The translations under genes and the position numbers were made by a program. Shown here in pieces: positions 11,616 through 22,613 of a stretch of DNA of 64,000 nt. The stretch is from Apoda limacodes (taxonomy: Eukaryota; Arthropoda; Insecta; Lepidoptera; Limacodidae): NCBI GenBank assembly GCA_946406115.1, contig OX291544.1:19857521-19921520 (forward strand), in the 5' to 3' direction. Each line of letters starts with the position of its first letter. Position 1 is the first letter of the stretch. A model generated the notes under the pieces. The model worked only from the letters and a program-made list of their open reading frames with translations. It searched no databases and was not told where the DNA came from.

Positions 11616-12139
11616 AAATTTTTTTTTATAATTTTAATAAATAAAAAAATATGATTTGTGACCAGACGGTGATGTGTGATTTGTCCAAAAAATAATCATA
11701 ATAACAATTATTTAAGTATCTGCGCGACGAAGGCATTGATATTCTAACATTTAATAACAATAAATAGAAAATTCTACAAAATATAAAAAAAAATTGACAC
11801 TTAAAAACAATAATGTAACGATGAAGATTCATCTGATAGCCACTTGAATAATTGACACTATCTCGTAAGAGTGAATTAAATATTATTCTTTCGAAGTCGA
11901 CTTTGTACAACTGTAAGTATCCACATCCTCAAACATGTCAAAAAACAATAGACTTCTTCATACATTCTTTGTTCAATTTTATTAATAAAAACGGCATTAT
12001 AAAAATATACAAAAACAGAACTTAGCCTAATCCTATATAGTAGTATAATTTGTCTTTGTCTACATGCCTGATACTGAGTATCGCCATAAGAATAAATGAT
12101 CTGCGAATAATTATTTATTCTTATGGTATCACTCAATAA
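11616..12139. other. Intergenic interval 3' of CPR-A
   Basis: AT-rich, with minus-strand open frames of about 95 codons that carry no recognisable motif. I treat them as chance frames. Confidence 0.4.
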
Positions 12140-12162
12140 TTTATTGAAATAATATATCGTCA

Positions 12163-14225
12163 TTAACTGCGGTATGTTTGCAGTGCTTGAGGTTCCTGAC
12201 TTTGCAACGGGATTAACTGTAAAGCTCGTGCGATGGCTTCGGGAATTGGTGGAGAAGTAGGAAGATGAGCACCCTCAGCGTGAAATCCTGTAAAATGAAA
12301 TGGATTAATCATCCGATAATGCAACCATTGCCGCTAATGTCATAGTCCAAAAAAGGATAGTAAGTGATCTTTATAGAAGCCGTTTTATAGAAAATGCGCG
12401 CTCCATATCCACAACACAACACATATATCTAACTGCATTAAACATTTTATTGGAGTTGCGGCACAGACAAACATTATTGCGTGAGTGCAAGGGAAATGGT
12501 GAATCTAGTGCTTGCCCTGCCTTATTAGACTTAAAGTGACTTCTTGTTCAAGAGTTATCTTACTCTTTGTATCCTGCTAGTGCTAGGGGCGAGAATACAG
12601 AATTGTAATTAATTATATCCGCTTTTACCTATGCTATTTATTTAGTATTTATATATTATTATTTATTATATATATAACATAATGACATTCTATGAATGCA
12701 TTGAGAGATTTATTACCAGTTTCGTCGGCATAGTATCTGTACTCGATAGGTATGCCCTCAGGGGAAGTGTAACTAACGAAACCCTGAACTACTTCAGCAT
12801 CTTCATCTGGTACGGCAGGATTCTTTCGATAGCCCTGTTCCTGAGCAAAGATACCGTTTCCTGTTTGATAGCTAAAACAAAGGTAAAAATTATGTTGAAA
12901 AATTAGTTCGGTAGCAAGTACACGAGCAACTTCTCTTGATAATATTTTTTTTTATATTTCATAATTTAAACATAAAGATTATTAATGCGTCTTTAAAAAA
13001 TCAATTTTTTAGCGATAAAAAAGAAACCACTGGACCGATTTTGCTGACACATTTTTAAGATCTATGTTATTACGTGGCGTATCGATTGATATGGTCACGA
13101 GACAAATTGGTCCATTGGTGGTTGAGATATCGAGGGCCAAAAAAGCTAATATACATGCGCACACACGCACATACATAAACATGCAATCGAACGATTCTCC
13201 AGGTCTCAAAACGTAAACAAAAATCACCTTTGCAGAACGCATCGAGGACGTTCATTGAAAAGTCTACAGCCCCGGGCGGTTATTACTATACCTACAGAAA
13301 ATAAGTTGTTATATAAAAACTATAAAAGTTATTTTATTCAATATTAAAAACGGGGTTATTTAAATGGGCACATCTGAACTATTATACAGCAAAAATATAC
13401 AGTTGAAAAGTAACGTTAAGTAGTATATACGTTTCTATTGTTTACCCTATACATTAAGGCAAAATTGTAAACAGTTATCAACGAAGTAAAATGTAAGTAA
13501 AAGATAACTAGGTATTATTTTTTCGTATTCAGTGGTGAATATCAGAGTGTACAACTCCTAAAAAAAGTTATCTTCGACCTTTGAATCACTCGCTCCATTA
13601 GGATCCTACTCTTGAACCGAGAACCTCGTGATTCAGCAGAATCCTTGGCTACTCGCGGGATTCAATTTAGGTCGTCGCATGAAGTTTGCCTTTTACAATT
13701 GTTTTTTTGTTTCCACTCTGTATACAGTGTAAACCCTAATATAATCAATTTACTTGTTGTACCTGAACAGATATGAACCATCAGGGTTACTTTCATGGCT
13801 TTGCGCGAGGATTGGTATGAATTGTTCTGGAATGGGCTGTGGTGGAATAGGACTGTACTGAGGTGCTGTCAGTACAACGGACACAAAAGCTGACAGTAAT
13901 AGTATCTGAAAATAGAAAAAAAAAAACATTTTTAGAGAATGTTAGTAAAAACAGTAACTTTATGAAGTGTTTTGATATATTATTAGAAGTTATTGTGAAT
14001 CTTCCAATGTATGTTTTTTGTTGTACTGTTTATTATTTACATTGCCTTACTTTTACCATTTTTTTTTTATTTATTGTATTTATTTTAATTTTCATTTCAA
14101 GAATCTTTTTTATAACCTATAAAAGTACTGGCATTCATTTTGTAAAACTATAGTTTAAGATTATACTCATCAATGTCATTTTCTTGTTTTAAAATCTATA
14201 GACAAAAATTACTTACCGATTTCAT
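12163..14225 (-). CDS. CPR-A: RR-1 cuticular protein, 143 aa, four coding exons
   Basis: The exons are 14217-14225, 13763-13905, 12717-12871 and 12163-12287 (stop at 12163-12165). All junctions are GT/AG. The three introns fall in phases 0, 2 and 1, as in the other array members. The first three codons, MKS, splice to ILLLSAFVSVVLTA, a signal peptide probably cut before PQYSP. A proline-rich linker follows, then the Rebers-Riddiford chitin-binding domain at about residues 44-110: [33 protein letters not shown] and [15 protein letters not shown]. The tyrosines and the G-F-H-x-x-G-x-H-L-P end are the RR-1 signature of soft cuticle. The C-terminal tail (SQEPQALQTYRS) is shorter and unlike the P/Q-rich tails of the other three. 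A polyadenylation signal AATAAA lies at 12140-12145. The product would be secreted by epidermis and bind chitin. It is the most divergent complete copy. Confidence 0.93.
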
Positions 14226-14310
14226 TTTGGAAATCTAAGTGTAATGACTAGCTGTGATCTTCGAAAGATGTGTGCCGTATGAATGATTTTTAAATTTTCT
14301 TCGTCTGCTT

Positions 14311-14355
14311 TTATATAAGTAGGCTACCGTTGATTTGTAAAACTGGAGTAACTTA
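14311..14355 (-). promoter_or_regulatory. CPR-A promoter: TATA box and conserved upstream motif
   Basis: The minus strand reads TTATATAAAAGCAGAC, with the TATA core at 14311-14317, about 86 bases before the ATG. At 14329-14355 lies the diverged version of a motif shared by all four genes (AAGTTACTCCAGTTTTAC here, AATTTCAC in the others). Between TATA and ATG, TTTCGAAGATCACA near 14253-14266 is also shared. Confidence 0.75.
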
Positions 14356-14429
14356 TGTACAAATGCAATGTAAGATGCATACATTATAGATAGGCATACT
14401 ATTATGCCCACCCGGTACATATCTACTGT

Positions 14430-16370
14430 ATAAATTACTCGTAAAACTTTCGTACTCATGAAGTGGATTAAAACAAATTATACTATTCTGACAGATAAAG
14501 ATTAGAGAAAAGGCTAAAGACCGAGATCTACGTGTAATAGACTGTCTACAAAATATTGACACCTACACAAGACTGTGTAGTCTAAATATACGAACTGTTT
14601 TGTATTTTTTTGAATTATTCGCATAGTTTGTTGTTCACATACTAAATTACAGTTTTGCTCTATATTTTCTTATACAGGATGGAAACAAGTGAGTGAGTTT
14701 TTCTTAACCATACATGATATCGAAATACTGATTATTGATCCTAAAAGTGTTTTACGAGCTCTATCAAATTACTTACAATCTCTAGCTCTATCAAATGGTA
14801 TTAATAATGGTTAAAGAATAAACTGTATCCATCCGAAAATTTGATGTATTCAGCTTCCTTACATTTAGTATAGCGACATAGCACTCATCGCATGATACTT
14901 ACCTAATAACTTAGCAAGTTTAAAGTCCGCAAATAATTTTAAATAAGAAAGCATTTTACAAGCTTATGATTTTTATTCAATTGCATTTGTTAACAGTATT
15001 TTTAATGATGTTCTACATTTTCTGTGCATTTTCTCGCTCTTTCTACTATCTCTCTATGAATGTTTCGAAGCATCGCAGGAGTAATCAACGCTATAGCATG
15101 TATTATACAAATTTGTAGTTCATCTAAGTTGTTGGCTCGTGCACTGTTGACCTGGTAAAAAAATGGAAGCTGAAAACATCAAATTTTCAGATAGATTCAG
15201 TTTATTTTATAAAACATTATTGATACCATGTGAAGAATTCGTGAAGAATTCTCATCAGCAATAATCAGCATTTCTATATCATGTATGGTTTAGAAATAAT
15301 CAAGCGAGATCACTTAGGGTTTTCACCCTGTATTCATTTTGATGTCTCAAAGGACGTGCTAAGATTTTGTAGACGCATACCTATCATGTGTTTGAAAAAT
15401 TTACTAATAAATGTGACGATTATTTCAAAGTAACATATGATTAAGAGTTGTGTTTTATCATACGTTTGTTACTTTGAAACAGTTACCTGGCGACTGTGCA
15501 ATCGCTAGTATTCCATTGCCCTGTCAATTTCAATGTCATGAAAAATTAGGAAAAATTTGATAATTGTCCGTCAACCAGAATTACATATAATGCCAACGCA
15601 TAAGGTCGCATATACAATATACAAATTGTAATAATTAGGTTGCTCCACTGAAAAAAGAACTCAGCAACGTCAACAATGTCGCCCAATAATTTGCTACAGA
15701 ACAAAATATTTTGTAATGTAACATTTTGAGGCTTAACAGAATGAATTACAAGTAACTAAATAGATTAAATTAGTCTAATCGTTTAAAATCTACAGCAAGT
15801 AAGCATTCAATCAAACACACATGTTACAAAAGTGGCTATCTGCTACCAATAAGTAAAAGGCCGTTAGGTGACATTTTGTCAGTCTTGAGTTATGTAAATA
15901 ATGTCAAAGAGTCTAATTTTTTCATAGCGCTAGTGAAATTTTACTATCATTAATAGTCATTGGGACAGAAGGGTGCTTATTGAGAATAAATACTCTCGAG
16001 TAATCCGATTTGGTATTCCAGAGAAAAATGTATGCAAGTAGGTCTTACATCTCGAAATCCTTAAAAGTACTTGCATATATTTCTCTAGATTTCCAAAGTC
16101 TGGCTTACTCAATACTGTTTCCAATAATCTAACTGCTTACAATTGTAATTTACCACTAAGAACAAACAATTTTGAGATCTTTATAAGGAAAATCACATCA
16201 TAAAAGTTTAGTCATAGAATTTTGTATAAATTTTCAGCTATGGTTATGCATTATTCGTGAGGAATGGCAATTTTTTTTTTTCGTGTTCATACTATGACTG
16301 CTATTGGGGTTAGAACAGGCTCTTACAAGGGGGATGGAGTTCATAGGTTTGTATAAATGGATATATTTAT
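14430..16370. other. Intergenic interval between CPR-A and a LINE
   Basis: No gene is seen. It contains the hairpin at 15423-15479, listed separately. Short frames here have no recognisable product. Confidence 0.4.
15423..15479. other. 57-nt hairpin
   Basis: A perfect 13-bp stem (TTTCAAAGTAACA with TGTTACTTTGAAA) is followed by a 4-nt bulge and an inner 6-bp stem (TATGAT with ATCATA) around a 15-nt loop. Its size and shape resemble a small hairpin RNA precursor or the core of a palindromic MITE. Function is unknown. Confidence 0.5.
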
Positions 16371-16384
16371 GCAATGGCTCCTAA

Positions 16385-17340
16385 TAGGCATACGGACTTC
16401 CTAATAAAACTGTGGGGGGGGGGGGTCTATATATTTTGAACTGCGACGCTAAAGTTAAAATTTTTACTTCCCTAAACCTATCCCTCAGAGATATCCTAGA
16501 TCCTAATTTATAAATAGCACGAATTGCCCTTTTTTGTAACAAAAATATTGTATTTACATCAGCAGCGCTACCCCACAATAAGATACCATATGTCATTAAA
16601 CTATGGAAATAGCTAAAATATACTATTTTGCAGTGTCGACATCGGTCAATTGTCTTATTTTCTTGATCGCATACACAACAGAGCTAAGTTTTTTGGCTAG
16701 GTTATGAATATGAGGACCCCATTGAAGCTTGAAGTCCAGCGTTGTCCCAAGAAAGACTGTTGAATCAACAAGTTCTAATTGTTCGCCATTAACATTAATA
16801 CATGTCTGTATCTGACTACCAATTGATTATGTAAATTTAACACATCTGGTTTTTTTTTTCATTAAGTAAGAAATTATTAACGTTAAACCAATTTACAATT
16901 TTGGAAAGGGCATTGTTTAATTTATCATAACATGTCTGTCGTCTCTTAACTTTAAAAAGTAAAGAGGTGTCATCAGCAAATAAGACAATTTCATAGTTTT
17001 TTACATGATATGGGAGATCGTTTATGTAAATTAGAAATAGAAAAGGACCTAAAATTGAGCCCTGAGGGACTCCCAAAGTGACTGCTGATCCCGGAGATAT
17101 TTTACCGTTGACATCTATTTTCTGTACTCTCCTACTCATGTAGGAGGTCAAAAGATGGAGAGCTTTGCCTCTAATACCATAGTGATGTGGCTTCCTGATG
17201 AGATTTTCATTGTCAAATCACAAAACACTCCAAGAGCATCATGCGAATCCTCCGAAAGATTATTTTTTTGTTTCTGTTTGCATAAAAATTGAGTAGACAT
17301 AGATTGCTTTATATTATCATTATTTATGTTGGTTATATTA
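16385..17340 (-). pseudogene. LINE ORF2 remnant: reverse transcriptase with FADD motif
   Basis: The frame ending at 16837 contains LGVPQGSILGPFLFLIYIND and, 20 residues later, LFADDTS, the core reverse transcriptase motifs with both catalytic aspartates. Upstream, H-Y-G-I-R-G-K-A-L-H-L-L-T-S-Y-M is readable after a frameshift, but the preceding A-F-D motif is lost in a small deletion near 17210. Downstream, MTYGILLWGSAADVNTIFLL and QKRAIRAIYKL (16596-16500) are the usual C-terminal thumb and connection region. The copy cannot encode an active enzyme. Confidence 0.8.
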
Positions 17341-17389
17341 TATTTGCTAAAGTGGTACTTTGTTGTCTTAAAATTTAATTTAAATTAAT

Positions 17390-18944
17390 ACATGTCAAAT
17401 GATTATAATGCTCAATAGAAGCAGGTTGTTTAGCTAAATACTTGACTGAAATGTTAAGAACACTATTATAATTACACTGCTCAATAAAAGCATATTGTTC
17501 AGCCAAATTATTGGCTGTGGTATTAATATAAAATGATAGCGAGAAGGCTAACACTCTGGTACAATGGTGTGTTACATAATATTTATGTCTTGTCCTTGTG
17601 TAATTATGTCTAAAAATACTGTAAGTATCTATCATATGAAAGTTTTTGTTATTGCTAGACATAGTATGCAAAGCTAAATTTAACTCACACCTAAGGTTGT
17701 TTTCCTCCTGTAGCAAACCCTTACAATAGGGAAATGTAGACATTACAATTTTTTTACTTTAAGTCGCTTATACTATTATAATATTGTCTCAATATACTTT
17801 TATTTACATTACCCCTGTTACCGATAAATATTACTAATGTAGAAGATGGAGTGATATTGTCAGACTTAATTAAACTTCTCATTATATTAACATAATTGGC
17901 ATATACATATACATTGTCATCAACATTACATTTTTGTGAAACGCTAATTGAGTGAGAACTGTTGTGAGCATATGATTGTTGCTCGGATTCCAAACTGACA
18001 CACATTGATGACTGAGGTGTTGGTGAAGGTAGTCATAAGTCTGCACAATCCGGCTGTGAATCGGTGAGGCATTTACAATGACCCATATTGTGATTGAGTT
18101 GTAATGACTCAAAACGCTCTACATTATTTACTCAATTCTATTAGCTCATTCACAGCTAGTGTGTGCCCCTCCATGTCTCTCAGAGACTCTTCATACTTGC
18201 AGGTCATCATCTGCAAAGATGTATGCAAATCTTTTATTTGCAAGTCTAGTAAATGTGTGTCAGTTTTCTGTTGTAGCCTACTGTTTTCTTATTGCAACTT
18301 ACATACTTTCAGATTTTCCACTAACTGTATTTTTTCTTTGCAGTAATTTACATTTCTACTAAATATTTTTTGCTTTTTGATAATTTTTTCAGTAGTTTTT
18401 ATAAATTTTATGTATTTTTTTATCTGGTTTCTACTGCACTTAGCAAGCTTCACTGATTTAGAAGAATTAATGGTGTCATCACCTGTAAGATCTATATATA
18501 GTAGTGGTATTGCTAGTTCCAGCAGAAACAAGAGTCGGGGCCTTAATACATAATTCGTCAAAAAGATTTTCAGTTTGATGCTGTGTGTAAGTATGGGTGG
18601 TCTCTACAAGTTGTGAGATCTGTTGATGGGCCTCTAGTAGTTCCTCTTCAAGATATGAGATCTTGTTAAGGGCCACCACATACTCCTCACTACAGCTGTC
18701 AAACATTTCTATAAGTTTTTGGAATTGGTCCCGCTCTTCTAGTACAGTATCATATTGAGTGTGCAACACTGACAACTCACTGCGGAGGCTACTATTTTTG
18801 TTTAATATTTTCTAAGAGTTCTCTTTCGTTATCATCCCTTTCACTGTATAGCTGATCACACTTTTCCTTGGAAATCTTAAGTTCCTGCAAAGCCAGTTGA
18901 AGTTTGGACTATTTTTGGCGAGCAGATGCCTTACGAGTCACCAT
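17390..18944 (-). pseudogene. LINE ORF1 remnant: coiled coil plus SGNH-like domain
   Basis: Starting MVTRKASARQK then a stop, the frame continues with E-rich heptads (LQELKISKEKCDQLYSERDD and, after a frameshift, LHTQYDTVLEERDQFQKLI and LEEELLEAHQQISQLVE). These predict a coiled coil. Further on, STLVIFIGNRGNVNKS and, after a gap, ELNLALHTMSSNNKNFHMID, then YSIFRHNYTRTRHKY, resemble the SGNH/esterase-like ORF1 domain of CR1/jockey LINEs. That domain typically has V-I-x-x-G-x-N-D, S-T-x-P-Y and R-x-x-F-T-x-H-G. The catalytic histidine-glycine block appears altered. Several stops show decay. Confidence 0.6.
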
Positions 18945-20000
18945 TTTGAGGCTGGTTAAACTTAATAAATAAAATTAAAGAGGTTAAAACTTACCAAGGA
19001 ATAGCTTTACAACTTAACGAAAGAGATTCTTTGTTAACAATTTATTTATTAATTGGTTACTTTACCTTAAGACTGGTTCTTTTACGAATAGAGTAATGAT
19101 AAATAATAGTAACACTCACTATCACAACTAAATAATATACATATAATATAATATAAAATATAATAATGCAAATTTACTTAGTCCTTTGATCTTAAATCCT
19201 GGACAAAGGCAACACTGAACTTTGGAAGCACTAGGTTAGTGGTAGGTAGGTTCAGTTTCAGTAGTCAAAGGGTCGAAGTCATCCATATACTTATATACGT
19301 CGCAGCCATCTTGTTGCAGGCAAATTGTGATTATTATATAAGATTTGACTGGAACGCTCCGCTTTTCTTGTTTCACATCTACGTTGACACAAGAGAAACT
19401 CAACCTAACCCAACATACATGACTTATGAAGTGCGATTTCTGTTCCTTTTTATTTTCCATACTTTACGATCTGCCTGGGCATCCAGTTAACTGGCTAATT
19501 TAATAATAATGATGCCTGCGACATATACATAACTCTGCGTGACAAGTATATTTGAATCCGTAACTAGTGGAGCACATGGAAGGAGAGGATAGGTTGAGTC
19601 AGCTAATTTATAAGCTACCACAAGGGACAGTCACTTACACCGAACACTTGATGAATACAGAAACAAAACAAAGTTGCTTGGGGTCCATTGGACACTACGC
19701 GACCAGTTAAAGGCACCGACAAAACGGGAATAAACTTGTCTCCAAATTAAATAAGCACCATGGACTAGATCTCAATATCAGACATGTAATTTTTCACTCA
19801 AGTGACATATTTGTGTATTTTATTGTTCAACCTTTGATATGATTTTTGATTTTATACGTATCATATATTTTTCTTCTGTCTCTTAAATCCAATCCATACT
19901 TGTTTAATGTTATTATAATTTTTGTCAGTCTACTTGAAGCTTTTTTTATGTCTATGAATTCTATACGGGTAATTAATCCTACATCTGGTCTCGTATCATT
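18945..20000. other. Interval between two LINE relics
   Basis: AT-rich, with no gene recognised. The 5' untranslated region of the LINE at 16381-18944 probably occupies its left part. The opposed frames at 19236-19490 are chance mirror frames. Confidence 0.35.
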
Positions 20001-20004
20001 TTTT

Positions 20005-20610
20005 TACTACCACTAAGGTGGCAATCGAGCTAACGGTCCGTCTGATAGCACCGCAGCCTAAAGTCGGAGTCTTAACACTAGGAGCATCACTTGTGGATTG
20101 AGGATCCTTTAAAAATTTAACCACTTTTTTCTTCTTGGAGAGCCCCATGTTGTAGACCTTAGAGAAAACCTGGCAGGGAACTCATTTCACAATCTAAGCG
20201 TTTGCGAGAGGAGGGTCCGCTTAAACCGCGCTGTACGTGATAATTTAGGTTCTAAGGTGTAGGATGAATTCCCTACCAATGGCAAGTGGTGCGATGGTAG
20301 AAAGTAGCCGTGGGCATCATTTCGAACAATTCCTCAGAACACAACCCATTGTACAAGCGGTAGAATACACACAGTGAGGCAAAGTCTCTCCTCAGACTTA
20401 AGGGCTCGATACCGCAAGTGAGTTTGGAATCGACGACAATTCTCACACCGAGTCAAAAGGGCCCGGCTGGTGTTCGGGTTTACCTGCCCAGAGATGACAG
20501 CAGTACTCCATATGGAGCCGGACTTGTGAATTGTAAAGCAGCAAACTTTACCCCAAGGTAAATTACTGCTACGCTCTATTGAGTGCTTCAAGTTTAAGAT
20601 AATAGATAAG
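20005..20610 (-). pseudogene. LINE 3' end (same family as 10095-10860)
   Basis: Read on the minus strand, 20600-20280 encodes R-A-L-L-T-R-C-E-N-C-R-R-F and C-L-T-V-C-I-L-P-L-V-Q-W-V-V-F, then [10 protein letters not shown] after a stop. This matches the RT C-terminal frames of 55575-56080, which is about 80% alike by eye. The 3' terminus is TTAGTGGTAGTAAAAAAATG on the minus strand, near 20000. The 5' side is truncated near 20600. Confidence 0.65.
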
Positions 20611-21195
20611 ATTAATCTCAAGAACATTATTTTTTCTATTATTATTATTTTTTATTGTATAATATTGTTATTGTCCAATATTACGATGGAAATAATGATA
20701 TATAGTAGTTCATGAAACTGTTGCACAATAGGGAATTTTTAACAAGAGCCCGCCTTCCAGCTTGGTTTTTAAAAGTATCTCACGAGTATTTAACTACCTA
20801 GTTATGTGCAGTTTCATACATTATTTAATCTACTCTCATACATTGGGATTCAAATAAAAGATCAAAGAGTAAGAAATAGTTTCCGAAAACGATGTAGCCT
20901 TTTTTTGCATTATCCATGCTATAAATTCGTGATAGCATTTATCATATACTAGTGGTAATTTAAAACTTAGAAAATCGGGACCTTGCCTGCGCAAAACAAT
21001 ATATACAATTCAAGATCCAGCTGAATTTTAAAGAAATCAAGACGTTGCTCTTTAATTGGTAGAAATGGTAGGTTTCTGAGTACAACAAAAGTATCTTATC
21101 GATAGGAAGTAGGTTGGTTGAAAATACTAAATACCCATCAGGTTTGGATGCAAAGATGACCCGGTTAAAGCTGTCGGAATTAGTAGGGCGCGTGC
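20611..21195. other. Interval without a recognised feature
   Basis: AT-rich DNA. I see neither a gene nor a repeat that I can match within the window. Confidence 0.4.
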
Positions 21196-21199
21196 CATT

Positions 21200-21292
21200 A
21201 ACATTACTATACTACACTGCACTGCACTGCACTCCACTACACTACACTACACTACACCATACAACACCACACTACACCATACAACACTTTAC
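21200..21292. repeat. ACTAC/ACTGC pentamer microsatellite
   Basis: Imperfect pentamer repeats run through this stretch: ACACTGCACTGCACTGCACT, then CCACTACACTACACTACACT, then CCATACAACACC repeats. The low complexity explains the odd threonine/leucine/histidine-rich frame read across it. Confidence 0.9.
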
Positions 21293-21295
21293 AAC

Positions 21296-22190
21296 AAACA
21301 TGTCATTCTTAGTTTTCAATCGAAAGGCCATGTACCAATTTTCATCCATTTTAATTGAAAAATAATGGATTTCCATACAAATGTTGCGATTAGGAACTCT
21401 TGATGAGTATAAAATGTTGTTAATATCCAATTCCAGTCTCTCCAACTAACCTTCTGCCAAATTTCAGCTCAATTGCATAATATTTATCATGGTTTTATTC
21501 CCACGGGAACTTCCGAATCGGGATAAAAAGGAGTTTCAATGCTTTTCCATATCTTCAACTATCCCTGTGACAATTTACCACCCAATTAAATCGTGTTTTC
21601 CCCAGCTAAGTTTGATTATCGCGATGGGATGTCATTCCTATAGGATCTCTTAATCGGGAAAATAGCCTTATCCTTCTTCGTTCTTTCAACTATCGATATG
21701 CCAAATTTCATCTGAATTCGATGAAGTGGGGCGACGTGAAAGAGTAACAAAAGTAATATTTAGTTATAATTATTTCCGTAGGAACTTGTGCGTTTTCCGG
21801 GATAAAATGACTACGTTATGATATAAGCTACCTGCAATTTAAATTTTAGCCAAATCAGTTCTGTTGTTTGAATTTTTTTAATACAAATTTACACTCCTAT
21901 TTATCCCCTCAGGGGATGATTTTCCAAAAACAGTGAAACACGTCATTCTCAGTTTTTAACCGAAAAGCCATTTACGAATTTTCATCCATTTAACTTTAAA
22001 AATGACGGATTTTCATACAAACTTTGGATCCCCGTTTCACCCCTTTAGGGGGTGAATTTTGAAAAACCCTTTCTCAGTGCACCCCTATACCTGATAATGA
22101 ACCTACTTGCCAAATTTGGAATCTCTAGACCCAGCGGTTTGGGCTTAGCGTTGATATGTCAGTCAGTCAGCTTCTTCTTTTATATATTTA
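21296..22190 (+). repeat. Dispersed repeat with an internally duplicated block
   Basis: A block of about 85 bases at 21296-21380 (GTCATTCTTAGTTTTCAATC, AAAGGCCATGTACCAATTTT, then TTTCCATACAAATGTT) recurs at 21940-22030. Between and after are TTTATCCCCTCAGGGGATGA, CGTTTCACCCCTTTAGGGGG and CCCAGCGGTTTGGGC, which I recognise as common moth interspersed repeat sequence. It ends near CTTCTTTTATATATTTAGAT at 22171-22194. There is no intact coding frame. It is probably a LINE 3' region, but the family is not certain. Confidence 0.55.
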
Positions 22191-22613
22191 GATTTTCTCC
22201 AACTTTACTGGTAATAGATAATTATGAGTCATTTACGTCTCCACCTCTAAAATAATCATCAAATCATCTTTTTTTCTGAAAAATTTGGTTACATGCAATT
22301 ATCCGCAAAATACTTACGTAACTTGTTTTTGTAACCCTAGACATAAGTGTTTGAAACCAAAAACACAACGGAGCGCATTTTTTTGCGGAATAAAATTACA
22401 ATAAAACATGAAAACAGTTACACTTTAGTGGACAGCAAAAAAAGCATAATAGTGCGGCTTAATTAAATAACCCTCCTGTATATAATGAATACTTTATTAT
22501 TAAAAAAATCACAGCTACAATACTTAACCTACATCTATCAATACATTTTATTAAAGTTCACGAGTGATTCATTCAATTTGTTTAAGCTTTTTGTCATTAT
22601 TGTCGGAATTATG

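Larger units (their letters stand above)
16381..18944 (-). mobile_element. Decayed non-LTR retrotransposon (jockey/CR1-like) with ORF1 and partial ORF2
   Basis: Transcribed leftward, it holds ORF1 remnants (18944 to about 17390) and then a shortened ORF2 (about 17340 to 16381). The endonuclease half of ORF2 is missing. Stops and frameshifts occur throughout. The left end of this copy is close to a poly-G run at 16414-16426. A 5'-truncated relative lies at 57440-57815 and shows that the 3' part is repeated. The clade assignment rests on the ORF1 type and on reverse transcriptase motifs and is tentative. Confidence 0.75.

Noticed and set aside
11626..12163. Two minus-strand open frames of 94-95 codons
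   Set aside because: AT-rich chance frames downstream of CPR-A. Their composition (Y, F, I, N) follows the base composition and no motif is seen.
13590..13690. Possible second tRNA-like segment (GAACCGAGAACCTCGTG)
   Set aside because: A B-box-like sequence can be read on the minus strand but no A box lies at the right distance. It is more likely part of a LINE or SINE tail.
13863..14153. Plus-strand 96-codon open frame rich in F and I
   Set aside because: It overlaps exon 2 and intron 1 of CPR-A on the opposite strand. The hydrophobic run is T-rich intron sequence.
16414..16426. Poly-G run inside the LINE relic
   Set aside because: A homopolymer that may be a sequencing artefact; no biological reading is supported.
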